Shown here: piece after piece, positions 1 through 6,412 of the stretch
Position numbering within the stretch: position 1 is the stretch's first letter
Layout: the number at the start of each line of letters is the position of its first letter
Assembly: GCA_016926695.1 (NCBI GenBank)
Contig: JAFGOB010000118.1
Location: 1-17,899 of the forward strand
Origin: Dehalococcoidales bacterium
GTDB lineage: Bacteria > Chloroflexota > Dehalococcoidia > Dehalococcoidales > UBA3254
Direction: 5' to 3'
Length of the DNA: 17,899 nucleotides
Made by a program: the position numbers and the translations under genes
The notes under the pieces: generated by a model
Database searches by the model: none
Told to the model about the DNA's origin: nothing
Seen by the model: only the letters and a program-made list of their open reading frames with translations

Positions 1-99
1 TACGAAATACATTTTGTGGAGATTGGGACTGATAGAGATCACGTACATTTTCTCGTACAATCAGTTCCGATGTTAACGGTAACACGTTTAATTTCCTAA
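1..99 (+). pseudogene. tnpA: IS200/IS605-type transposase TnpA fragment (3' part, truncated)
   Basis: Frame 1 is open from the window edge to a TAA at 97-99 and reads ...EIGTDRDHVHFLVQSVP..., ending in TRLIS. The DHVHFL segment is the HUH (His-x-His) metal-binding motif of Y1 single-strand transposases of the IS200/IS605 family. In intact members the catalytic tyrosine and several dozen more residues follow this point; here a stop comes about 20 residues after the motif, so the copy cannot be functional. The 5' part lies outside the window. I found no recognisable element end or tnpB. Family assignment is confident; how the gene was broken (frameshift or deletion) is inferred. Confidence 0.7.
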
Positions 100-149
100 A
101 CCGGACAAATTAAATTGAGCCTACGTGGGATTAATGGGATTTCTTTTAT

Positions 150-1517
150 TTATTTCCGGTTTTTCCCGCTGGGGATCAGCAATATTACCGGCATAACCAG
201 CAGCATAATGGCTGTCAGACCGATAAAAACGTAGCGAAAGCCCAGTGCGCTGTCTCCACTGCTCTGTACCACCAGGGCGGTAAGACCGACACAGATCGCT
301 CCCCCTGTCTGCCGGAACATGCCCCTCACCCCGGTGATGGTGCCTATTCTTTCCGGCATCAGCTCGATGCAGGCGTTATTGGAGGCCGGGGCTATCATGC
401 CCTGGCTGAGCCCTGCCAGCAGCAATGCGATGATTATGAGGGTGATTCCGCTGATCTGAAATCCCGCCAGGCTTACATTCGACGGTTCCCAGGCCAGGAC
501 GATCAGGGAAATGGAAGTCAGAATGGTGCCCAGGAAGATCGGCCAGCGGTATCCCCAGCGGACCAGGTTCAGGCTGACGACAACTGAGGCTATAACCATG
601 GCAATGGAGCGCGGTGTGAGTATCAGGCCGCTATCCAGGGTTGACATATTATAGACTGAAACGGCGTAGAGGGGTATGAAACCGAATACCCCCAGGACCC
701 CCATGCCGTAGAAGAAATTATACATGTTTGTGGCCATGAAATGCCTTTCTCTGAGCACCAGGAAATCGATGATGGGGTTCTCCACTTTACCCTGTCTCCG
801 CAGAAAGATCAGCAAAATGACGATAGCTATGGTGAAGGAAAGGGCTACCGGCCACCAGGATATTCCGCCGCCGGTGCTGCTCATCAGGCTGATGCCTATC
901 ATAAGGGCGGAGATAAAAGCGGCCAGCATGCCTGCTCCCGACAGGTCCAGGCGGCCCCTTTCATGAGGGGGTGTCTTGCGCAGGAGTGGAATAGCGGCAA
1001 TCAGTACGATCAGTCCAAGGGGAACTGACAACCAGAATGTAGAGCGCCAGCCGAATGACTCGGTAAGCCATCCACCCAGGTTGGGCCCCATGATTTGTCC
1101 CAGGGGGAAGATAGAGGAGAAGAAACCGATGGACTGCTGCCTGGTGTTAGGGAACTCTTCCGCTACTATTGAGGTAGCCGCCGGCAGGAATCCGCCTGCC
1201 CCGATGCCCTGTACCAGCCTGAAGAAAATCAACAGCTCTATACTGGGAGCCAGAGCGCTGGCCAGCGATCCCGCTGTGAAAAGGAGGGTGCAAAAAATAA
1301 ATATGAATTTCCGGCCGTAAATATCACAGGCCTTGCCTGTCAGCGGCATTGCGACCGTGTTGGCGATCTGGGCTATGCTTAAAACCCAACTCGCCAGAAC
1401 AAGGGAGGTATCGTAGTCGGCGATAATCTGGGGAAAAGCCACTGCTACAGCGGTACCGCTTATTGAAATAAACAGCAAAGAAAGGCCGGCCGCAGCATAT
1501 ACCAGAAAACGTCTCAC
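150..1517 (-). CDS. MFS drug exporter, DHA2 (EmrB/QacA-like, 14-TM) family
   Basis: This inner-membrane proton-coupled exporter of 455 residues probably expels lipophilic drugs or toxic metabolites. The hydrophobic N-terminus runs into the VAVAFPQI segment typical of DHA2 proteins. MFS motif A (G-x3-D-x2-GRK) is at about residues 61-70, the motif B arginine is near residue 100 (FFRLVQGIGAGG), and the antiporter motif C (G-x3-GPxxGG) is at about 140-149. The many helices and the length fit 14-TM members. The start is a GTG with no Shine-Dalgarno sequence. A TATACG hexamer lies ten bases upstream, so the message may be nearly leaderless. The gene stands alone and no adjacent regulator suggests the substrate. 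Family is secure; substrate unknown. Confidence 0.9.
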   Translation of the reverse strand: MRRFLVYAAAGLSLLFISISGTAVAVAFPQIIADYDTSLVLASWVLSIAQIANTVAMPLTGKACDIYGRKFIFIFCTLLFTAGSLASALAPSIELLIFFRLVQGIGAGGFLPAATSIVAEEFPNTRQQSIGFFSSIFPLGQIMGPNLGGWLTESFGWRSTFWLSVPLGLIVLIAAIPLLRKTPPHERGRLDLSGAGMLAAFISALMIGISLMSSTGGGISWWPVALSFTIAIVILLIFLRRQGKVENPIIDFLVLRERHFMATNMYNFFYGMGVLGVFGFIPLYAVSVYNMSTLDSGLILTPRSIAMVIASVVVSLNLVRWGYRWPIFLGTILTSISLIVLAWEPSNVSLAGFQISGITLIIIALLLAGLSQGMIAPASNNACIELMPERIGTITGVRGMFRQTGGAICVGLTALVVQSSGDSALGFRYVFIGLTAIMLLVMPVILLIPSGKNRK

Positions 1518-1577
1518 AAGTATTTATCGTATACCCTGCTTTGATAATTTACAAACTCATAATTACCGTTTTCCAGC

Positions 1578-1606
1578 TTGCGCGTACTGTGGATAGGGTT
1601 TATACT
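1578..1606 (+). promoter_or_regulatory. Sigma70-like promoter for nurA
   Basis: TTGCGC (1578-1583), a 17-base spacer and TATACT (1601-1606) match a housekeeping promoter. The predicted start site is near 1613, about 73 bases before the nurA ATG. It is the only good promoter candidate seen ahead of the nurA-herA block. Confidence 0.55.
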
Positions 1607-1613
1607 GTCTCCA

Positions 1614-1679
1614 ATGAAGCCTTCTCAAGTAGACCCGGAAGGCTTTGACAGGATAGATGAAATCAGGGAGCAATACTGA
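1614..1679 (+). other. Possible 21-codon upstream ORF in the nurA leader
   Basis: ATG at 1614 opens 21 codons (MKPSQVDPEGFDRIDEIREQY) ending with TGA at 1677-1679, six bases before the nurA ATG and in the same frame. The ATG falls almost exactly at the transcription start predicted from the TATACT box, so it could be translated as a leaderless leader peptide coupled to nurA, which itself has only a poor ribosome site. It may equally be chance. No relative is recognised. Confidence 0.22.
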
Positions 1680-1685
1680 GAAAAG

Positions 1686-2936
1686 ATGACGCTGGATATA
1701 GCCAGGATAGCCCCGGAAATCGAACTGATGGTTTCCAGAATAAAGTCAGGAAACAGGGAGCAGATCGAGCACCTGCATAATGCATTATCACGCATTAATG
1801 ATAAAGACCTTGATCTTGAAAAGCTGAGAAGGAAAATTGAAAACAAAAAATATCCCTGGCCGGTAGCTGAGCTTTTCGAAGGACTGTCGCTCCGCCTGCC
1901 GGCGCCGGCGGCGCCCGCGGACTATACCGTGCTGGCCACGGACGGTTCGCATATCGCCATCGACCGCCATCAGGCGGCACGCTGTTTTTTGATCAATACG
2001 GGAACGGTCAGAATACAGTACGGCAGGAATTTTTCGGCTGACCTGGACAGCATTCCACAGCTCTATTCCGGCGAGGAAGACCTGTTGATCCGGGAGGACA
2101 GCAACAGGTACAGGCAGCAACAGATAGAAGGGGCCCTGCTGGATGCCCGCCGCTCGGTGGAGGAGGTCGGCAGGCTGGCGAAGATGGCGGCCGCTGAGGG
2201 GGGCAATGACACAGCCGCCGCTGAACGAGCGGACGCTGAAACAGCGGGCGCTGAACAGAGTGAAGGACCGGTGCTGGCCCTGCTGGACGGATCGCTGGTG
2301 CTTTTCGGCCTGGAATCCTATCCATCCTTTGTTCACGAGCACTTGCTTGACCGGGGGTTTTTAAAAGCCCTGGATGAGATAAAGAAGGTAAACGATTCAA
2401 GGCCTTTAAGCCTGGCCAGCTATATCAGTCTGCCGGGAAGCTCAGATGTCGCCAATATCCTGAGGCTGGCTGTCTGCCCGCAGGAGAATCCGGACTGCGA
2501 ACGGACCTGCTCGGAGGGCAGCGCGGCCTGCGATATCGTGTCGGGGATCAATGATCGCATGCTTTTCGCTGAGTTCCTGGCCGCCGGCGAGCGCTCCGCC
2601 TTGTTTAAAAATCCGTCCGCGGTCCTCAAGCATTACGGCAGGCACCAGGTCTATTTTTTCTATCTGAGGGGAGAAGAAGAAATTGCACGCGTGGAGGTGC
2701 CCGAGTGGGTAGCCATGAACAGGCATTTGCTGGACCTGGCCCATGCCCTGGTGCTGGACCAGTGCAGGCGCGGACAGGGATATCCCGTAGCACTAAGCGA
2801 GGCTCATGAAAAGGCCGTGATAACCGGGGCGGACAGGCAGGAGTTCTGGGACCTGGTGGAGGAGTCCATGGTGGGGGAAAGGATACCGGTAAATACATCG
2901 ATTAAAAGCCGGAGCAAAAGAACAAGGTGGATATGA
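1686..2936 (+). CDS. nurA: NurA-family DNA end-resection nuclease
   Basis: NurA is a Mn-dependent endo/5'-3' exonuclease that works with the HerA ring ATPase to resect double-strand DNA ends. Catalytic landmarks of the family are visible: D86 in ATDGSH, D201 in LLDGSL, and Y366 with H374 in YPVALSEAHEK. The Tyr-His spacing of eight equals that of the archaeal Y291/H299 pair. Two features stand out. Residues about 168-195 form an Ala/Glu-rich linker between the two halves of the active site. A four-cysteine segment (C264, C271, C275, C283) could bind metal. At 416 residues it is longer than typical archaeal NurA. A promoter lies 80 bases upstream; the ATG at 1686 has only a weak purine stretch before it. 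herA lies downstream on the same strand, supporting the call. Confidence 0.88.
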   Translation: MTLDIARIAPEIELMVSRIKSGNREQIEHLHNALSRINDKDLDLEKLRRKIENKKYPWPVAELFEGLSLRLPAPAAPADYTVLATDGSHIAIDRHQAARCFLINTGTVRIQYGRNFSADLDSIPQLYSGEEDLLIREDSNRYRQQQIEGALLDARRSVEEVGRLAKMAAAEGGNDTAAAERADAETAGAEQSEGPVLALLDGSLVLFGLESYPSFVHEHLLDRGFLKALDEIKKVNDSRPLSLASYISLPGSSDVANILRLAVCPQENPDCERTCSEGSAACDIVSGINDRMLFAEFLAAGERSALFKNPSAVLKHYGRHQVYFFYLRGEEEIARVEVPEWVAMNRHLLDLAHALVLDQCRRGQGYPVALSEAHEKAVITGADRQEFWDLVEESMVGERIPVNTSIKSRSKRTRWI

Positions 2937-2956
2937 TATCCGGCTGGATTTTCAAT

Positions 2957-2963
2957 AAGGAGG
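2957..2963 (+). promoter_or_regulatory. Strong Shine-Dalgarno site deciding a TTG start
   Basis: AAGGAGG lies eight bases before the TTG at 2972. It is the best ribosome site near this spot and the main reason to call the short ORF that follows. Confidence 0.6.
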
Positions 2964-2971
2964 ATGTAACA

Positions 2972-3067
2972 TTGGGAACAAAAGGCAGGCATAACGTTAA
3001 AAAACCCAAGGCCAGCGATGCTCAAAAGGCTGACAAGTCAGCTAAAAAAGACGCAAAGAAGAAATAA
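2972..3067 (+). CDS. Small Lys/Ala-rich basic protein, 31 residues
   Basis: A TTG-initiated ORF of 31 codons begins LGTKGRHNVKKPKA and ends in a Lys/Ala/Asp-rich tail. Eleven of its 31 residues are lysine and only two are acidic besides the tail's aspartates, so it is strongly basic. It is preceded by an ideal AAGGAGG site and followed three bases later by a perfect GC-rich hairpin. It sits 35 bases after nurA and 251 before the HAS-barrel gene. Basic tails of this kind suit nucleic-acid or ribosome binding, but no function can be assigned. The ribosome site and the non-random composition argue that it is real; conservation is untested. Confidence 0.5.
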   Translation: MGTKGRHNVKKPKASDAQKADKSAKKDAKKK

Positions 3068-3069
3068 AT

Positions 3070-3087
3070 ATCCGCCGCGTGGCGGAT
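3070..3087 (+). terminator. GC-rich hairpin after the small basic ORF (terminator-like, no U tract)
   Basis: ATCCGCC (3070-3076), a four-base GCGT loop and GGCGGAT (3081-3087) form a perfect 7-bp stem-loop just past the TAA. No T-run follows; the next bases are CAG then six A. It could slow polymerase, protect the 3' end of a nurA message, or be a weak terminator. Confidence 0.4.
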
Positions 3088-3318
3088 CAGAAAAAACACG
3101 GCCGGCTGTTAAACTTCAGATCAAAATGTTGATCTGATAAAAGCCGCTGTATATACATGGCCGATCTCCTCCGGGGTTCCGGCACAGGAATCTCTCCGCG
3201 TGACAGCCGAGGAGCGATAAAACATGGCCTTACAGCGAAATTACAGCTTTTTTCAGGGGCCAGGGTAAGCGAAATAGAGGACCGGCGGACCCATGGGAAG
3301 TCAACTTGAGGATGCAGC
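3088..3318 (+). other. Non-coding, possibly structured leader of the HAS-barrel/herA unit
   Basis: The 231 bases ahead of the HAS-barrel gene hold no plausible ORF but several complementary segments. CAGATCA (3117-3123) pairs with TGATCTG (3130-3136). TCCTC near 3169 can pair with GAGGA near 3210, enclosing a CCGG-GGTT-CCGG hairpin. The word ACATGGCC occurs on both sides of this fold. It matches no riboswitch consensus that I recognise, and I see no clear promoter in it. Confidence 0.3.
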
Positions 3319-3927
3319 ATGACAGAAGAAAACAGGGCAGGCGAGGTTATCGATGCCTGTACGACCAATTTTACGGCCCAGTGCTATGAGCTATATAACT
3401 CGCCTCCTTTAGGCGGGCTGGTGAAGACGCAGGAAAAAGACATCCAGCTTTTCGGGGTAGTTTATAAGGTACTAACAGCGGGAATCGAACCGGGCAGGAA
3501 GCCTATTGCGCGGGGCAAAGATGATTTAAGCGAGGATGAAATATACCGCACTAATCCACAGTTGCTGAAGCTCTTAAAAAGTGAATTCAGCGTTCTGGTA
3601 ACAGGTTATAAAAAGGACGGTCGATTCTTCCATTATTTGGCCCCGCGTCCGGCGCATATTCACAGCCCGGTATTCGGCTGTGTCCCGGAGGAGATAAAGG
3701 GATTTTCGAAATCAATGGATTTCCTGGACATTATACTCAAGTCCAGGCTGGAAATACCGGTCGAACAACTGGTGGGAGCGGTACTCAGGCAGATGGCACT
3801 GGTTTACGGGGCTGAAAAGCATACTTTCCTGGTTAACGCCGGCAAGGAGCTGGCTGCCCTGTTAAGCTCGGATTACACACAGTTGAAAGCTATTCTGAAA
3901 GGATTGAGAAATGATGCAGTCGGGTGA
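3319..3927 (+). CDS. Orphan HAS-barrel protein encoded between NurA and HerA
   Basis: The N-terminal ~115 residues resemble a HAS barrel, the small beta-barrel that begins HerA and several ATP synthase subunits. They open GEVIDACTTNFTAQCYEL, comparable to the GVVVSGSLTHGIDVRL start of the HerA next door, and later read IEPGRKPIARGKDD and HYLAPRPAHIHSPVFGC. Residues about 125-200 look all-helical. No P-loop or nuclease motif is present. ATG at 3319 follows GAGGA by six bases, and an in-frame stop lies just upstream. Its 3' end overlaps herA by 17 bases, implying coupled translation. Since HerA binds NurA through its HAS barrel, this protein may be an adaptor or competitor in that complex (inference). 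I recall similar unnamed proteins in cyanobacteria and Chloroflexota, without an assigned function. Confidence 0.72.
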   Translation: MTEENRAGEVIDACTTNFTAQCYELYNSPPLGGLVKTQEKDIQLFGVVYKVLTAGIEPGRKPIARGKDDLSEDEIYRTNPQLLKLLKSEFSVLVTGYKKDGRFFHYLAPRPAHIHSPVFGCVPEEIKGFSKSMDFLDIILKSRLEIPVEQLVGAVLRQMALVYGAEKHTFLVNAGKELAALLSSDYTQLKAILKGLRNDAVG

Positions 3928-5554
3928 GGACAGCCTTTTATCCGGACAGAGGCTTGGGGTAGTGGTATCCGGTTCGCTGACTCATGGGATCGACGTCAGA
4001 CTGGACGGTTCTGTGCCCGTGGAAGATATGGCCGTGGGACGCTATGTGACGCTGAGGGGGCAGAAACGCCGCTTTTTTGGTATGATCACCGATGTCACCC
4101 TGGGAGTGGCGGATGAGCAGATAAATGCCACCCCGGGCGATTCTTCGGACCCCTTTCTGGCTGAGGTCCTGGCGGGTACCAGCACCTTTGCCACTCTGCA
4201 TGTCCTGCCCATGCTGACTATCGGCGGCACGGTGGCGGGCCTGGATGACGGTCCACAGCCTGTTAAGACCGTACCCAGTCATTTTTCCCCTGTCTATGTT
4301 TCTTCGCAGGCTGATGTGGAGACCGTTTTCGGTCAGGAGGATGAAAAGAAGTTCTTTGTCGGCACTCCGCTGGATATGGAAACAAAGATCTGTCTTGACC
4401 TGGCCGAACTGGTCAAACGCTCCAATGGGATTTTCGGAAAAAGCGGTACCGGCAAGACCTTCCTTACCCGCATGCTCTTGATCGGTATGCTGCAAAAAAG
4501 TACCGCCGTCAACCTGGTCTTTGATATGCATAACGAGTATGGCTGGGAGGGGCGCAGCGAGAGCGGATACAAGGTTAAGGCCCTGAAACAGCTCTTTCCC
4601 GATAGGGTCGCGGTCTTTACGCTGGATGAAGAGAGTTCAAGGCGCCGTAAAGTAAGCACGGACGCCGTAGTCCGTCTGGGTTATGATGAGATTGAACCGG
4701 AAGACATCGTTCTTTTAAGGCAGACCCTGAATCTGACCGAGCCTGCCGTACAGGCCGCTTACCAGCTTGCCCGCCGTTTCGGCGATAGAAAATGGATCGA
4801 GACCTCGCTTTCCATGGGGAATGACGAAGGCACGCGTGATCTGCTGGAAAGCCTGCATATTCATGAAGCCACCTTCGGTAACCTGAGGAGAGGGCTTGAG
4901 GCTATCAAACGCCTGCCCTTTTTGTCCTCCACGGCCCGTGAAAACCCGGTAGAACGCATCCTGAAATACCTGGACAGCGGTATGAACGTGGTGCTGGAGT
5001 TCGGGCGCTATACCGATCTGACGGCTTATATACTGGTAGCCAATCTTTTGAGCCGGCGCATCTACAACCAGTACCGGGACAGGACTGAGAAGGCCCTGGG
5101 TGAAGAGGGCAGACCGCCCCGGCCCCTGGTGATTACCATCGAGGAGGCCCATAAGTTCCTCAATCATGAAACGGCCAATCAGACCATTTTCGGCACCATT
5201 GCCCGCGAGATGAGAAAATACAACGTTACCCTGCTGGTGATCGATCAGCGCCCCAGCGGCATAGACGAGGAGGTCATGTCGCAGATCGGTACCAAAATTA
5301 CCTGCCTGCTGGACAATGAAAAGGATATAGATGCCGTACTAACCGGCGTGTCCGGTAAAAATGAGTTGAGATCGGTACTGGCCCGGCTGGAGCCCAAGCA
5401 GCAGGTACTGATATTCGGCCATGCCGTGCCCATGCCGGTGGTGGTGCGTACCCGCGAATACGGCTCCGCCGAGTCCTATAGAGACCTTGGATGGGGGAGG
5501 GGCGGGGATATCGCCGAGCAGGCCGCCAGAGATATCAAGGACCTCTTCGGATAG
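3911..5554 (+). CDS. herA: HerA-type hexameric DNA translocase ATPase
   Basis: HerA is a FtsK/VirB4-like ring ATPase that pumps DNA and drives NurA in end resection. The 547 residues show a HAS barrel at about 14-110, Walker A GKSGTGKT at 176-183, FDMHNEYGW at about 204-212 just past the P-loop, a helical insertion, Walker B PLVITIEEAH at 405-414 with the catalytic glutamate, and DQRPSGIDEEVMSQ at about 445-458, diagnostic of HerA. Length fits the family. ATG at 3911 is preceded by AAGGA at a spacing of eight; a second ATG follows immediately at 3914. The start lies inside the preceding gene, so expression is probably coupled. The TAG at 5552-5554 is followed by a small hairpin. Confidence 0.93.
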   Translation: MMQSGEDSLLSGQRLGVVVSGSLTHGIDVRLDGSVPVEDMAVGRYVTLRGQKRRFFGMITDVTLGVADEQINATPGDSSDPFLAEVLAGTSTFATLHVLPMLTIGGTVAGLDDGPQPVKTVPSHFSPVYVSSQADVETVFGQEDEKKFFVGTPLDMETKICLDLAELVKRSNGIFGKSGTGKTFLTRMLLIGMLQKSTAVNLVFDMHNEYGWEGRSESGYKVKALKQLFPDRVAVFTLDEESSRRRKVSTDAVVRLGYDEIEPEDIVLLRQTLNLTEPAVQAAYQLARRFGDRKWIETSLSMGNDEGTRDLLESLHIHEATFGNLRRGLEAIKRLPFLSSTARENPVERILKYLDSGMNVVLEFGRYTDLTAYILVANLLSRRIYNQYRDRTEKALGEEGRPPRPLVITIEEAHKFLNHETANQTIFGTIAREMRKYNVTLLVIDQRPSGIDEEVMSQIGTKITCLLDNEKDIDAVLTGVSGKNELRSVLARLEPKQQVLIFGHAVPMPVVVRTREYGSAESYRDLGWGRGGDIAEQAARDIKDLFG

Positions 5555-5616
5555 GGGGTGGAAGACGGGAGATGGATTTTGCTGAAATACAAGCGGCTTT
5601 TATTATTTGAGAATTT

Positions 5617-5635
5617 GCCAGAATCCTGGCTTTCT
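5617..5635 (+). terminator. Weak intrinsic terminator candidate after herA
   Basis: GCCAG (5617-5621), loop AATC and CTGGC (5626-5630) are followed by TTTCT. A 5-bp stem with a short T-run is a weak terminator at best, but its position 60 bases after the herA stop is sensible. Confidence 0.3.
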
Positions 5636-5670
5636 AAATCCCCCTTGAATCCACCTTTTTCTAAGGGGAA
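5636..5670. repeat. REP-like dispersed repeat, AAATCCCCCTT type
   Basis: AAATCCCCCTTGAATCC followed by a pyrimidine run and CTAAGGGG contains the inverted pair CCCCTT (5641-5646) and AAGGGG (5663-5668). This closely resembles a short intergenic repeat that I recognise from many bacterial genomes. It lies 33 bases before dut, and its copy number here cannot be judged from one window. Confidence 0.4.
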
Positions 5671-5703
5671 GACGAGTGAGGTGAGAAAGGAAACGACAGA
5701 TTG

Positions 5704-6234
5704 ATGAGAACAGTGCTTTCGAAGAAGGACATACGTGCTTTAATGGCGGCAAGCCCCCCTCTAATCGAGGCTTATATGAAACTCGAAGAGCAGTTGCAGC
5801 CCAATGGGTTCGATCTAACGCTCGGTGAGGCGGCTTCCCTTCAGTCAGCGGGCACAATAGGCCTTTCCAATGAGCATAGGGTAATATCAGAAGTAGCTCC
5901 ATTGGAATACGGCAGTGACGGATTCCTGGAGCTTGAACCTGGCCCATACGCCATTACTTTCAACGAAATTGTCCATTTACCCGGGAATATCATGGCGCTG
6001 GGATTTCCCCGCTCCAGCTTGCTGCGCTGCGGAGTCACCATTTATAACGCTGTCTGGGATGCCGGCTATTCAGGGCGTTCAAGGGCGCTTCTGGTGGTGT
6101 ATAACAGCCGTGGGTTCCGTGTTCAGCGGAATGCACGCGTAGACCAGTTAGTTTTTTATGAGCTGGCCGAAGAGACCGAGGGATATAACGGCATCTACCA
6201 GGGAGAAAACATAGCGGATAAATACGGAAGATAG
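5704..6234 (+). CDS. dut: dUTP diphosphatase of the Dcd/Dut superfamily
   Basis: The fold is that of dCTP deaminase/dUTPase: KKDIRALM near the N-terminus, LQPNGFDLTLGE at about 32-43, the nucleotide-binding PRSSLLR at 103-109 and NAVWDAGYSGR at 116-126 (numbered from the TTG at 5701). The glutamate that deaminates cytosine in Dcd (E138 in the E. coli enzyme, in LEFYN) is replaced by valine in LLVVYN, while the Asp/Tyr pair used by dUTPases is kept. I therefore call a dUTPase that makes dUMP and excludes uracil from DNA, not a deaminase. ATG at 5704 is chosen; a TTG at 5701 sits at better spacing (9 versus 12) from AAAGGA. It is flanked by two unrelated REP-like repeats and follows herA. Confidence 0.82.
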   Translation: MRTVLSKKDIRALMAASPPLIEAYMKLEEQLQPNGFDLTLGEAASLQSAGTIGLSNEHRVISEVAPLEYGSDGFLELEPGPYAITFNEIVHLPGNIMALGFPRSSLLRCGVTIYNAVWDAGYSGRSRALLVVYNSRGFRVQRNARVDQLVFYELAEETEGYNGIYQGENIADKYGR

Positions 6235-6246
6235 GAGGAATTTAAT

Positions 6247-6296
6247 CACCCTCATCCTGACCTTCTCCCATCGAGGGAGAAGGGAGGGGAGAGAAG
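6247..6296. repeat. REP-like hairpin repeat, possible terminator after dut
   Basis: CCTTCTCCC (6261-6269), five loop bases and GGGAGAAGG (6275-6283) form a perfect 9-bp stem inside a CCCTCATCCTGACC...GGGAGGGGAGAGAAGG context, a common dispersed bacterial intergenic repeat type. It begins 12 bases after the dut stop. No T-run follows the stem on the plus strand, so termination would be inefficient. Confidence 0.5.
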
Positions 6297-6412
6297 GTTG
6301 ACCTTCCGACTCCATTTCTAGCAATGTCATAAGTAAGGAAGTAAAAGGCTAATACTACCTTGTAAAAGGTCTTATGCCATGCCTGCGGCTCGAAAATGTA
6401 AATTCTCTCTCT

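Noticed and set aside
1788..2342. 184-codon minus-strand ORF opposite nurA
   Set aside because: Shadow of the GC-rich nurA frame; no ribosome site and no recognisable domain.
3087..3368. 93-codon minus-strand ORF in the nurA-HAS intergenic region
   Set aside because: Overlaps the HAS-barrel gene start, has no ribosome site, and its composition is not protein-like.
3938..4531. 197-codon minus-strand ORF opposite herA
   Set aside because: Antisense shadow of the HerA coding sequence with unnatural His/Gln/Arg-rich composition.
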